Source of the DNA: JAAETI01 sp964195945
Lineage (GTDB): Bacteria > Actinomycetota > Acidimicrobiia > Spongiisociales > UBA5794
Length of the DNA stretch: 64,000 bases
Direction: 5' to 3'
Assembly (NCBI GenBank): GCA_964195945.1
Contig: CAXMRC010000004.1
Coordinates: 1 to 64,000, forward strand
Shown one piece after another: positions 7,239-16,420 of the stretch (position 1 is the stretch's first letter; each line of letters begins with the position of its first letter). The position numbers were made by a program, and so were the translations under genes. The notes beneath the pieces are model-generated. The model saw nothing but the letters and a program-made list of their open reading frames with translations. It was not told where the DNA came from and searched no databases.

Positions 7239-9005
7239 ATGGCAGACAAACGCCCATCAGTAGCGGGCGCCTTTCTTACTGTGTTGGGTCTGGGCGCAAT
7301 TGCAGCTGCGATCGTTGCAATCTCTCTGAGCCTTAGCGCGTCATCAGCGCAACGCATTGATGCCGCAGACCGCGATGCAGCTGCGGTCGACCTACTTGCC
7401 CAACGTCAGGTCGTAGCCGGCCTATTCGCCGCCGAACTTGCCGCGTCTGTAATGGACGAGATCGGTGGCGACGAAACGATGGCCGCCGCACCAGTTACGG
7501 CTCGACGCCGCGCGGTCATGGAGACTGCCACTGCCGTGGTTACCGACCTCGCCGCCAGGGGAGATTCTGTCGGAAACGAAGCGCAGCGTTGGCTGTCTGC
7601 TACAACGATCGAGACCGACCCGGCTGAGATCGAAGATTCATTCGAGCGCTTCCTGGCCTACGACGCCCTCATCAACGCCGTCTGCTGTGGGGGTATCGTG
7701 CCCTCCGACGGGCACCATACCGATGGCATACGCGACCTCGAAGCTGCCGCGACGGCCCCCAGTTCGACCTGGGATTACCTATACATCGCCATGGAACTCG
7801 ACAGCCGGACACCACCATCGCTGCCACCATCAGTGAACCGCTTTCTGGAGCATTTGGGAACACCCACTCGCCTCGCGCCGCAGACCGCGCTGGCCAGCGC
7901 ACTCACTGCCGAGAGCCTCGCCGTGTTCGCAGATCTTGGCGTTAGCCAGGAGGCCATCAATACAGTGCTGGCCGGCGACGCAATTGGGGCCCTTGACCAG
8001 ATTGTCCTTGCTGCAAGCGGCCAATCCAGCATGACCGTCTCCGTGGACGAGGCGTATCTCGCCGCCGACTCCGTGTACGGATCCGCCGACGAGCTCTACA
8101 GCCGTGCGCTCGAGGCCAGCCGCAACCGCCTCACCGAGGAAATAGACAGGGCCGGGCAGATCCGGCTGATCGCCGCGATTGTCACCCCAATCCTCCTGTT
8201 GATTCTGATCGGGCTCGGCTTCGTCGTATACCGGTCGGCTCGCAATCGGGAGCAGGTCCTCGAGCATGAGCGTGAGCTCCTCGATGCTCGCAATCGGTTC
8301 ATGCGGATGGTCTCCCACGAACTGCGCACGCCGGCAACAGCCATCTCCGGGTTCGCTCAGATGCTGTCAGGTGAGTGGAAGTCACTCACCGAGACCGAGA
8401 TTTCCGAATTCCTTGCCATCGTCGATCGACAGTCCACCCATCTATCACTGATCGTCGATGACCTCCTGACGCTGTCGCACCTCGAGAGCGGCAGACTTCG
8501 CCTGCAATTGGGCCTGGTCAATTTGAAGCAGGCGGCCGACGACGCGATCAGTATGGTGGACGCCCGCTACGGCATCGAAGTTGAGACATCCATCGATCCG
8601 GCAATCACGCTGCTCGCCGACCCGGACCGACTGGTGCAGATCCTCCGCAATCTGGTCGAGAACGCTGCCAAATATGGCAAAACCGGTGTCGCGGTTAGCG
8701 CCACCACCGATGGCTCGGGATGTGACATAACAGTATCGGACACCGGACTCGGGGTGCCCGCTGAAGCGGCGAAACGCATTTTCCGTTTCTGGGACCGCGG
8801 GGCCCACGAAGGCGACCTGGCACGTGGCCACGGTATGGGGCTTGCCATAGCCCGTCACCTGTCACGGGCAATGGTTGGTGACCTTATCTACCAACCTCAC
8901 CAGCCGATGGGCAGCGAGTTCGTACTCACCCTGCCCCTCGGGCCAGCGACCGCGCCAACTACTCGAGCGACTGATTCTGCCGAACCGGCGTCGACATCTA
9001 GTTAG
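7239..9005 (+). CDS. Orphan membrane sensor histidine kinase
   Basis: A 588-residue kinase. TM1 is at about residues 11-33, an extracellular helical sensor of about 270 residues follows, TM2 is at about 307-332, then the cytoplasmic HisKA H-box with phospho-acceptor H361 (VSHELRTPATAI), N-box (QILRNLVENAAKYG), G1 (DTGLGVP) and G2 (GHGMGLAIA). The sensor domain shows no recognised family; its helical content resembles four-helix-bundle ligand sensors. ATG at 7239 is preferred to the ATG at 7170 because GATACA lies six bases before it and because the earlier start would overlap the divergent GDPD start. No response regulator is adjacent, so the partner must be elsewhere. The last eight bases overlap the convergent hutI stop. 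Confidence 0.85.
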   Translation: MADKRPSVAGAFLTVLGLGAIAAAIVAISLSLSASSAQRIDAADRDAAAVDLLAQRQVVAGLFAAELAASVMDEIGGDETMAAAPVTARRRAVMETATAVVTDLAARGDSVGNEAQRWLSATTIETDPAEIEDSFERFLAYDALINAVCCGGIVPSDGHHTDGIRDLEAAATAPSSTWDYLYIAMELDSRTPPSLPPSVNRFLEHLGTPTRLAPQTALASALTAESLAVFADLGVSQEAINTVLAGDAIGALDQIVLAASGQSSMTVSVDEAYLAADSVYGSADELYSRALEASRNRLTEEIDRAGQIRLIAAIVTPILLLILIGLGFVVYRSARNREQVLEHERELLDARNRFMRMVSHELRTPATAISGFAQMLSGEWKSLTETEISEFLAIVDRQSTHLSLIVDDLLTLSHLESGRLRLQLGLVNLKQAADDAISMVDARYGIEVETSIDPAITLLADPDRLVQILRNLVENAAKYGKTGVAVSATTDGSGCDITVSDTGLGVPAEAAKRIFRFWDRGAHEGDLARGHGMGLAIARHLSRAMVGDLIYQPHQPMGSEFVLTLPLGPATAPTTRATDSAEPASTSS

Positions 9006-10221
9006 ACCTGCCAGATGGGCGTCCTTGTTTGACGACACCAGTTACCGGTTGCGCATCAGGCCTGTAGGCAAGGTGTAGGTATGTTGGATGCGCCAGGATC
9101 GCAAGATCACCAAGCATCCCGGGGACCACAGCACCACGATCGTGCAAGCCGAGCGCAAGAGCGCCGCCCTTGGTCGCGCTCCACATCGCCTGTTCCGGAG
9201 TTAGCCCCATCTCCATGCATGCAAGAGCCATGACGAACGGCATCGTCTCGATGTTGGAAGTGCCAGGGTTGCAGTCTGTTGCCAACGCCACCGTCACTCC
9301 AGCATCCCATAAATCAGAGCCTCTGGCTTGCGGCAACTGCAGCGAGAATGACACGCCTGGCAGCAGCACCGCCACCGTTCCGGCATCGTGGAGCGCGGCG
9401 ATGTCATCGTCGTCAAGGTGGTCGAGGTGATCGGCGCTGATTGCCCCTAGCTCCGCGGCAAGCTGTGCGCCACCAGAATGGGCCAACTGGTTGGCATGAA
9501 GGCGCGGCTCAAGACCGTGCTCCTTGCCAGCCTCCAAGACCCGACGCGCCTGATCGACGCTAAAGACACCCTCATCGCAAAAAACATCACAGAATCGGGC
9601 CAGCGGCGCACAGGATGGCAACATCTTGTCGATTACATAGTCGACATAGCCATCGGCATCACCGGAGAACTCCGGGGGCACGGCGTGGGCGCCGAGGAAG
9701 GTCGGGACCACATCAACAGGCAGCGCCGCTCCCGCGGCGGTAGCGACAGCCAGGAGCCGTTTCTCGTTTTCGAGATCGAGGCCATAACCCGATTTTGCTT
9801 CGACCGTCGTGGTGCCCGCGGCCGACATCCTCTGGATCCTCCGCATCGTGACCTCAGTCAAATCGGCGAGAGGAGCAAGACGGGTTGCCAGCACTGTGGA
9901 CTGGATTCCGCCGCCAGCAGCCATGATCTGCTCATAGGACTCGCCACGAAGACGGCGACCGAACTCGTCGGCGCGGTCTCCCGCGAACGGGAGGTGGGTG
10001 TGAGCATCAACAAACCCGGGTACGACCGCCAACCCATGACAATCGACAAGCTCAGCCTTATCCGGAGCAGACGGCATTTCGGCCTGTTTCCCGACCCAAC
10101 TGATGAGCCCTGCCTCAATGATGACGGCAGCATCGTCGATCAACCCAAGCAGTCCATCGCGCTGTGGGTCATTTGTCACCAGCTGGCCAATCTTGGTGAC
10201 AACGGTTGCGTTACTAGCCAC
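8998..10221 (-). CDS. hutI: Imidazolonepropionase
   Basis: HutI, 407 residues, third step of histidine degradation: hydrolysis of 4-imidazolone-5-propionate to N-formimino-glutamate. Amidohydrolase metal site DAHTHLPFAG with H74 and H76, followed by the family segment RRLRGESYEQIMAAGGGI, described from residue 89, and ATDCNPGTSN near residue 320. The GTG start lies three bases after the hutU stop with no clear ribosome site, so translation is probably coupled to hutU. The stop overlaps the convergent kinase gene by eight bases. Length is normal for the family. Confidence 0.95.
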   Translation of the reverse strand: MASNATVVTKIGQLVTNDPQRDGLLGLIDDAAVIIEAGLISWVGKQAEMPSAPDKAELVDCHGLAVVPGFVDAHTHLPFAGDRADEFGRRLRGESYEQIMAAGGGIQSTVLATRLAPLADLTEVTMRRIQRMSAAGTTTVEAKSGYGLDLENEKRLLAVATAAGAALPVDVVPTFLGAHAVPPEFSGDADGYVDYVIDKMLPSCAPLARFCDVFCDEGVFSVDQARRVLEAGKEHGLEPRLHANQLAHSGGAQLAAELGAISADHLDHLDDDDIAALHDAGTVAVLLPGVSFSLQLPQARGSDLWDAGVTVALATDCNPGTSNIETMPFVMALACMEMGLTPEQAMWSATKGGALALGLHDRGAVVPGMLGDLAILAHPTYLHLAYRPDAQPVTGVVKQGRPSGRSN

Positions 10222-10224
10222 CGA

Positions 10225-11880
10225 TCAGTCCCGCATCGGGATGATGACACCCCGCTCGGTAGCCGCTACGTCTGCTTCGTGGTAGCCAGCATCGACGTGC
10301 CGCATCACGCCGGTTCCGGGATCGTTGGTGAGGACCCGCTCCAAGCGGAGCGCTGCTGCAGCCGTGCCGTCCGCCACGACCTGCGCTCCCGAGTGAATCG
10401 ACTTGCCGATCCCAACACCACCACCGTGATGGACCGCGACCCAGGCTGCCCCCGAGGCGGTGTTCAGCAGCGCATTGAGAATCGGCCAATCGGCGACTGC
10501 ATCTGAGCCGTCTTTCATGGCCTCTGTCTCTCGATACGGCGAAGCCACTGATCCGGAATCGAGATGGTCACGACCGATGACTATGGGAGCGGTGATCTTG
10601 CCGGAGGCCACTAGGTCGTTGAACGCCAGACCGGCCAGGTGACGTTCCCCGTAGCCAAGCCAACAGATACGAGCCGGAAGCCCCTGGAACTGCACACGTT
10701 CTTGAGCCATCTCTAGCCAACGAGCCAGCGCCCGATTCTCCGGGAACAAATCCAGCACGGCCTGGTCGGTCGCCGCTATGTCCGCGGGATCGCCAGAAAG
10801 CGCCACCCAACGGAAAGGGCCCAGCCCTTCGCAAAACAGGGGACGGATATAGGCGGGAACAAATCCCGGATAGTCGAAGGCATCTGCATAACCCCCCGCC
10901 TTGGCTTCTCCCCTCAGGTTGTTGCCATAGTCAAAAACCTCGGCACCATGTTTTTGGAAGCCGACCATGGCCTCACAGTGGACCGCCATCGATTCCCTGG
11001 CGACCTTGATATATGCCTTGGGGTCGTTGCTGCGAAGCTCGGCGGCATCCTCCAACGAATATCCGGCAGGCACGTAACCGTTCAGCGGATCGTGGGCTGA
11101 GGTCTGGTCGGTGACGATGTCGATGTCCACTCCGCGCCGGAGCAGCTCGGGGAATACGTCGGCGGCGTTGCCGACCACACCGACCGAAAGTGCCTTGCCG
11201 TCCCGTTTCGCCTCCTCGACCATTCGCACCGCCTCATCCAGAGAGTCGGCGAAGTGATCCAGGTAGCGGTGCTCCACCCTGCGCTGGATGCGGGTTGGAT
11301 CGACATCGACACACAGCGCTACCCCGCCACACATCGTGATCGCAAGTGGCTGGGCACCCCCCATGCCACCGAGACCGGCAGTCAAGGTGATCGTCCCGGT
11401 CAGCGTGCCGTCGTAGCGCTTCTCGGCAAGGGCAATGAACGTCTGATATGTGCCCTGGAGGATTCCCTGAGTCCCGATGTAAATCCACGACCCGGCCGTC
11501 ATCTGGCCGTACATCATCAACCCCGCATCCTCGAGCTCCCAGAAGTGATCCCACGTAGCCCAATCGGGGACCAGATTGCTGTTGGCGATCAGTACCCGCG
11601 GGGCCATTTCATGGGTACGGAACCGACCAACGGGTTTACCCGACTGGACCAACAACGTCTCGTCGTTGTCGAGAGATTCGAGGTTGCGCACGATCGCGTC
11701 GAAGGCATCCCAGCTACGCGCCGCTTTGCCGCGGCCTCCATACACAACAAGCTCGTCAGGATTCTCGGCAACCTCCGGGTCGAGGTTGTTCATCAGGCAA
11801 CGCAAAGCCGCTTCCTGAAGCCATCCCTTGGTACGTAACTGAGTACCGCGGGGAGCCCTCACTGGGCGCGGTCCGGACAC
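10225..11880 (-). CDS. hutU: Urocanate hydratase
   Basis: HutU, 551 residues, second step of histidine degradation: NAD-dependent hydration of urocanate to imidazolonepropionate. The family is recognisable throughout, including the signature FQGLPARICWLGYGER at about residues 398-413 with the active-site Cys, and GGLGGMGGAQPLA in the NAD-binding region. The GTG start at 11880 has AGGAGG five bases upstream. It is the first gene of a hutUI operon; hutH lies 3 kb upstream on the same strand, separated by two unrelated genes. No HutF/HutG-type enzyme for formiminoglutamate is visible nearby. Confidence 0.96.
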   Translation of the reverse strand: MSGPRPVRAPRGTQLRTKGWLQEAALRCLMNNLDPEVAENPDELVVYGGRGKAARSWDAFDAIVRNLESLDNDETLLVQSGKPVGRFRTHEMAPRVLIANSNLVPDWATWDHFWELEDAGLMMYGQMTAGSWIYIGTQGILQGTYQTFIALAEKRYDGTLTGTITLTAGLGGMGGAQPLAITMCGGVALCVDVDPTRIQRRVEHRYLDHFADSLDEAVRMVEEAKRDGKALSVGVVGNAADVFPELLRRGVDIDIVTDQTSAHDPLNGYVPAGYSLEDAAELRSNDPKAYIKVARESMAVHCEAMVGFQKHGAEVFDYGNNLRGEAKAGGYADAFDYPGFVPAYIRPLFCEGLGPFRWVALSGDPADIAATDQAVLDLFPENRALARWLEMAQERVQFQGLPARICWLGYGERHLAGLAFNDLVASGKITAPIVIGRDHLDSGSVASPYRETEAMKDGSDAVADWPILNALLNTASGAAWVAVHHGGGVGIGKSIHSGAQVVADGTAAAALRLERVLTNDPGTGVMRHVDAGYHEADVAATERGVIIPMRD

Positions 11881-12048
11881 ACGAACCTCCTAATTGATGA
11901 TGCACTAAGGCTACCGCGTCCTCGCGACAGATTCTCGCCCGCGATCCCGTGCGTTTACGGCGCAAAACGGCACAGAACCCTCACTGTGCACCCCAATGTG
12001 ACCGAAACAGACACTGAGCCGCATCGTGGGCGGTACGAACGGGATCCC

Positions 12049-14442
12049 ATGACAACTGACACAAAGAACATCGATGGTCGCACCGCGGCCCTCTTTGCGT
12101 TGGCCATCGCAATGATGGTGGCAATGGTTGTGGCATGGCGCATCGATGCGGCGGCAACCACGAGTCCGCCGGAGCACACCTATAGCCTCACCATCATCTC
12201 CGAGTCCGGCGCACCGGTTCCCGGAGCGAGCGTCGAGCACGACGAAGGCACGACGACGACCGGCGGCGACGGCACCGTATCGCTGACCCTCCGCTCACCT
12301 GAGCTTGTGGTTGTGCACGCGACCGGGATGCTGTCGGACGCGATCGTCGTCGGATCCCCTGGAATGCCCCAGATGACGCTTCGTCTGCTCGCCGACTCTG
12401 GCCCCGGCGGCGTCCGCACGGTGATGCACTTCGCAGGCGACTTCATGATGGGTCGTCGCTACGTCGAGTCCGCTGTAGAAGACGAGGAGCCACTGGTTAC
12501 CGACCAGACGACGGCCCGCGGAATCGTCAATGACATAGCTCCACTGTTCAAGCTCGCCGACCTCTCGACGGTCAACTATGAAAGCGTCATCGGAACGCTC
12601 TCGTACGCCGACTCGTATCAGGGCAAGAGATATCTTTTGCAGAGCCCGCCCGCCACAGTCGCCGCTCTTGATGAGCTCGGAATTGATCTGGTGACGCTTG
12701 GCAACAACCATGTCAACGACTGGCTCGATGCCGGCATAGCGTCTACAACACGCATTCTCGACGAGGCCGGGATCGCGTACGCCGGTGCGGGTACCAATGC
12801 CGCCGACGCCATCCGGCCCGCCATCGTCGGTGCGGGAGAGCTCATCGTCGGAGTCGTCTCCATGACCACAGTGACCGGTGACTATGTGAACGACAGCCTC
12901 CCCGACGCAACGGCGTCAGAACCGGCAACCATCGCGCCGCAAGATCGATGGCAATATGAACAACGCGAGTTCGGCTTTGGTGGCGAAGGTGATGCTGCCT
13001 ACATCACGACGGAGTTACGCCGACCCGGAACCGTGTGGCAACTGTTCGACCTGATGGACAATGATCTGTCGGCAGCCGACGCTGCTGATCTGTGGCTCGA
13101 AGTCGCCCGCACTTATCCAGAGCTTCAAGACTGGGTGGCGCGCCGCGGCCACGGTGGGGGCGCCCAATACTCGAGAGAGACGGTAGAAGAGGCAGTCGCC
13201 GCTGCCCGCGCTGCGGGAGCCGATCTCGTGGTTGTTCAGATCCATGGCGGCTTCCAGTTTGCCGAGGTGAGCTCCGAATTCTTCGGGACCGCGACGCGAG
13301 CTGCGGTCGATGCTGGGGCCGACTTGGTAATCGGTCATCACCCCCACGTTCTGCAAGGTTTCGAAATCTACGATGAAACGCTGATCGCCTACAGCCTCGG
13401 CAACTTCGTCTTTGATCAGGATTTCCTGTCAACCCACACCTCAGTGGTGCTGCGGACGGTTTTCGAGGGCACAGAGCTGCTCGAGGCGACCCTCTATCCG
13501 GTCATCATCGACGGATATCGCCCCGTGGCCGCAACCGGGAAGATTGCCGAGCAGATTCTGCGCCAGATGAACGAAGCTTCTCTGCAGGATGCGCTGTCCC
13601 TCCGTCTGCCCGACCTTCGTGTTGGGTCGTCTCGTACCAAAACTCCAGTGACGGCCACCGTTGTCAACGACCAGGGTCGTGGTGTAATCATTCCCGTTGC
13701 CGATCCTGATTCGATGTCGGTGTCTCTACTGGCCGACACGCCGTTCCCCATGGGAGCGTCCCTGGTTCAGATCGACGCCGCCAGCTCCGGGTTGCTCATC
13801 GGCAGGGATCTCTTCGGATACGGCACGCTGGAAGATCTCCAGGCCGATGGCGCCGAGATGGGTGCTGTTGAGTGGTCGATTCCGCCCGACTCTCTAGAAA
13901 TCGACCCCACCAGTCCGGAAGGTCCGTGGGTGATCAAGCTCGACCGCACCTCGCAACATCTCAAAGAGATTGTGGCCCGCACCGCAGCCCGAGTATCGCT
14001 GCCCGCCCACCGCTGGTTCGACGAGAACGGCGATCCTGTTGACGGTATCGCAAATCGCACGGTCCGCATTTGGGGGAAGAGAGTCGGTGCAGGGATCCCG
14101 TTTGTCAGAGTGATCTTCTACGAATTCGACGATACCGACCCAACCCGAGTGCCAGAATCGACCGCGCTGGACACTGTGGACCTCGAATTGCCGCTGGTCA
14201 ACGATGGTGAATGGCACGAATTGTGGGTAGAAATCCCTGAGCCTCCACCTGGTGTCAATACCGCCTTGATCGGGATCGGACTCTCCCCTCCAAAGTCCCA
14301 ATCCGGGACCGTCTGGATCGACGGCCTGGAAGTGATCGAGTGGCGATGGGCTGACGAGATTCCATCCGGTACGTGGGCAACAGCCGACTATGTCCAATCC
14401 ACGAGGGACCGATACGTAGCGCTGACCGTTCCTGGCCAATAG
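12049..14442 (+). CDS. Membrane-anchored CapA-family protein (metallophosphatase fold)
   Basis: A 797-residue protein. A short cytoplasmic start and one membrane segment (residues 12-30) are followed by a carboxypeptidase-regulatory-like beta domain (about 45-120, GAPVPGASV). Then comes a CapA/PgsA-type metallophosphoesterase domain (about 130-500): FAGDFMMGRR, NYESVIG, LGNNHVNDW, QIHGGFQF, GHHPHVLQGFE and YSLGNFVFDQ. CapA proteins take part in poly-gamma-glutamate or capsule assembly at the membrane. The last 300 residues form extra beta-rich domains, probably sugar- or wall-binding, which makes the protein about twice the usual length. There is no capB or capC nearby, so poly-glutamate synthesis is not implied. 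ATG at 12049 fits the membrane segment; the frame opens earlier. Confidence 0.8.
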   Translation: MTTDTKNIDGRTAALFALAIAMMVAMVVAWRIDAAATTSPPEHTYSLTIISESGAPVPGASVEHDEGTTTTGGDGTVSLTLRSPELVVVHATGMLSDAIVVGSPGMPQMTLRLLADSGPGGVRTVMHFAGDFMMGRRYVESAVEDEEPLVTDQTTARGIVNDIAPLFKLADLSTVNYESVIGTLSYADSYQGKRYLLQSPPATVAALDELGIDLVTLGNNHVNDWLDAGIASTTRILDEAGIAYAGAGTNAADAIRPAIVGAGELIVGVVSMTTVTGDYVNDSLPDATASEPATIAPQDRWQYEQREFGFGGEGDAAYITTELRRPGTVWQLFDLMDNDLSAADAADLWLEVARTYPELQDWVARRGHGGGAQYSRETVEEAVAAARAAGADLVVVQIHGGFQFAEVSSEFFGTATRAAVDAGADLVIGHHPHVLQGFEIYDETLIAYSLGNFVFDQDFLSTHTSVVLRTVFEGTELLEATLYPVIIDGYRPVAATGKIAEQILRQMNEASLQDALSLRLPDLRVGSSRTKTPVTATVVNDQGRGVIIPVADPDSMSVSLLADTPFPMGASLVQIDAASSGLLIGRDLFGYGTLEDLQADGAEMGAVEWSIPPDSLEIDPTSPEGPWVIKLDRTSQHLKEIVARTAARVSLPAHRWFDENGDPVDGIANRTVRIWGKRVGAGIPFVRVIFYEFDDTDPTRVPESTALDTVDLELPLVNDGEWHELWVEIPEPPPGVNTALIGIGLSPPKSQSGTVWIDGLEVIEWRWADEIPSGTWATADYVQSTRDRYVALTVPGQ

Positions 14443-14453
14443 GCCAAAAGAGA

Positions 14454-14480
14454 AAGACCGCCGGTTAAACCAGCGGTCTT
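14454..14480. terminator. Bidirectional terminator between convergent genes
   Basis: AAGACCGC (14454-14461) and GCGGTCTT (14473-14480) form a perfect eight-pair stem around an 11-base loop with a possible inner GGT/ACC pairing. It lies between the CapA-family gene and the 84-residue repeat protein, which converge. AATTTT follows on the plus side, and TTTCTCTTTT on the minus side. Confidence 0.7.
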
Positions 14481-14504
14481 CCCAATTTTCGATGTGCGAC
14501 GTCT

Positions 14505-14759
14505 TTAGGCTTCGCCCTCGTCATCCCCATCGAGCTTGTCCTTGATATCTCCGGCGACGTCCTTGGTCTTGTCCCAAGCACCCTCGGCGACATCGCCAGC
14601 CTTCTCTGCGACATCTTTGGTCTTGTCAGCAACGTCACCCGCGACGTCTTTGGTCTTGTCCCAAGCACCCTCGGCTGCATCGCCGGCTTTGTCGGCAACG
14701 TCGGTTGCGGTTTCTTTCGCCTTGGAGAACCAACCCTTAACAGTGTCCATCAAAGCCAT
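14505..14759 (-). CDS. Small LEA-like amphipathic repeat protein
   Basis: An 84-residue highly charged protein made of near-repeats. TKDVA recurs at residues 36, 47 and 65, and the block GDxAEGAWDKTKDVAGD occurs twice with a 29-residue shift (W33 and W62). The 11-residue rhythm of Ala/Val and Lys/Asp is typical of group-3 LEA and related stress proteins, which form amphipathic helices on drying or at membranes. The N-terminus MALMDTVKGWFSKAKE could itself form a membrane-surface helix. GGGAG lies six bases before the ATG. Function as a stress or membrane-associated protein is inferred from composition only. Confidence 0.65.
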   Translation of the reverse strand: MALMDTVKGWFSKAKETATDVADKAGDAAEGAWDKTKDVAGDVADKTKDVAEKAGDVAEGAWDKTKDVAGDIKDKLDGDDEGEA

Positions 14760-14787
14760 GTCTTACTCCCTGTGTTGATGAACCCAC

Positions 14788-14793
14788 ATTGTA
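14788..14793 (-). promoter_or_regulatory. Candidate -10 box of the LEA-like gene
   Basis: TACAAT on the minus strand, 28 bases upstream of the ATG, matches the TATAAT consensus at five of six bases. The gene sits in a 56-base gap after hutH, so this would give it its own promoter. No good -35 box is seen. Confidence 0.45.
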
Positions 14794-14815
14794 CGCATAG
14801 AAATTCGGGGCTCTG

Positions 14816-16333
14816 CTAACCGATCAATCGGTTGAACACTCCAGAGTTGATCAAGCTGGCGATGGTCTCGATATCGGGTCCGATAGGTCGGTCATCCTCA
14901 AGAGCGGTGACCGCGGCGCGGACCGTGGAGCAGGCAGCATTGGTGAGCGGCGCCGGGGCCAGCGGCAAACGGTGTTCAACAGCCGCAACCGCGCACATGA
15001 TCTCGACCGCAATTACATGTGCTGTGTTGGCGAGAACCTGGTGCAGCTTGCGTGCGGCCCCCCACCCCATCGAGACATGATCCTCCTGCAGACCGGACGT
15101 CGGAATCGACTCGATAGAGGCGGGATGCGAAAGGACTCGATTCTCGGCAACAAGAGCGGCCGCGGTGTACTGCGCCAGCATGTACCCAGAGTTGATTCCG
15201 GGGTTTGGTGCCAGAAATGCAGGAAGTCCGGCGGACCGGTCCGGATCAAGAATCCTGTCGGTGCGCCGCTCCGAGATCGAACCCAGTTCGGTTACCGCGA
15301 TCGCAAGGAAATCCAGGACCACGGCGAGGGGTTGCCCGTGGAAGTTCCCACCGGAGATGACTGTGCCGTCGTCGGCAAAGACAATCGGGTTGTCGACGAC
15401 AGATCCAAGCTCACGCGTGAACACCGCCTCGGCGTGGGTGAGGGTGTCGCGGCTGGCGCCGTGCACCTGGGGAGCGCATCTGAGGCTGTAGGCATCCTGG
15501 ACGGCATGAACCATGTCATGCGAGTGGCTGGCGACGATGGTCGACCCTTCCAACATCCGACCGATATTCGCTGCGGATTTGATCTGCCCGGGGTGCGGGC
15601 GCAGCGCATGAATCTGGGGAAGGAACGGCTTGGAGGAGCCGAGCAGACCCTCCACTGACAGCGCACACGCAACATCGGCGGCGTTGGCGAGAGTGCGGGC
15701 TTGATCCAACGCCAAGACGCCGAGGGCCAGCATCCCCTCCGTCCCGTTGAGAAGGCTGAGACCCTCTTTGGCTGCAAGTGTGATCGGTTCCAATCCAGCC
15801 TCGGCAAGCACCTCGGCGGCGTTGCGCTCAACTCCATCGACCCGCAGCGTTCCCTCACCAATCAGCGGCAGCGCCAAATGCGCAAAAGGAGCTAGATCAC
15901 CGGACGCACCTACGGATCCTTGGCCGGGAACCACAGGAAGGAAACCACGATTCAGCAACTCGATCTGCCGTTCGACTATTAGCGGCCGGACCCCGGAGTA
16001 GCCCTGTGAGAGTGTCCGTGCCCGGAGCAGCAACATGGTACGGACGATGCGGTCGCTCAGTCTGTCGCCAACACCGGCAGCGTGGCTCCGCAGCAAACCG
16101 ACCTGAAGACGTGCAGCCTGGTCCGATTCGATATGAGTGGATGCGAGCCTGCCGAATCCGGTCGTGATCCCGTAAACGGTCCGGCCCTCGGCAACCACAT
16201 CTTCAACGAGCGCCCTGGCCGGCGCCATTCTCTCGGCGACGCCTGGTCCGATAGCGACCGTGGCTCGCCCATCGGCTACCGCAACGACATCATCGATCTG
16301 AAGTGGTCCCCCATCGATCATTACAACCTGCAC
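14816..16333 (-). CDS. hutH: Histidine ammonia-lyase
   Basis: HutH, 505 residues, first step of histidine degradation: removal of ammonia to give urocanate. The electrophilic MIO cofactor forms from A143-S144-G145 in GSVGASGDLAPF, and the conserved catalytic Tyr is Y54 (YGITTGFG). GTG at 16333 is chosen because AGGAGG lies four bases upstream; ATG at 16321 is the alternative but has no ribosome site at normal distance. It lies on the same strand as hutUI but is separated from them by a convergent CapA-type gene and the LEA-like gene, so it must be transcribed separately from hutUI. Confidence 0.95.
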   Translation of the reverse strand: MQVVMIDGGPLQIDDVVAVADGRATVAIGPGVAERMAPARALVEDVVAEGRTVYGITTGFGRLASTHIESDQAARLQVGLLRSHAAGVGDRLSDRIVRTMLLLRARTLSQGYSGVRPLIVERQIELLNRGFLPVVPGQGSVGASGDLAPFAHLALPLIGEGTLRVDGVERNAAEVLAEAGLEPITLAAKEGLSLLNGTEGMLALGVLALDQARTLANAADVACALSVEGLLGSSKPFLPQIHALRPHPGQIKSAANIGRMLEGSTIVASHSHDMVHAVQDAYSLRCAPQVHGASRDTLTHAEAVFTRELGSVVDNPIVFADDGTVISGGNFHGQPLAVVLDFLAIAVTELGSISERRTDRILDPDRSAGLPAFLAPNPGINSGYMLAQYTAAALVAENRVLSHPASIESIPTSGLQEDHVSMGWGAARKLHQVLANTAHVIAVEIMCAVAAVEHRLPLAPAPLTNAACSTVRAAVTALEDDRPIGPDIETIASLINSGVFNRLIG

Positions 16334-16420
16334 CGGCCCTCCTCGGTCGCCTCTCCGCGAACACTAACGAACCGAGACACTGGCAGTGTTGGAAGCGACT
16401 GCGCCGCTACAGTTTTGCGA

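Noticed and set aside
9478..10506. Open frame of 342 codons on the plus strand
   Set aside because: It is antisense to hutI and hutU, crosses both, and has no recognisable protein features; it reflects GC-rich codon bias.
14520..14720. Regularly spaced repeats that could suggest a CRISPR or satellite array
   Set aside because: The repeats are in frame and encode the helical repeats of the 84-residue protein; spacers are not unique.
16082..16420. Upstream part of the small membrane protein frame
   Set aside because: It is antisense to the 5' end of hutH and lacks membrane or family sequence; the gene starts at 16421 or 16430.
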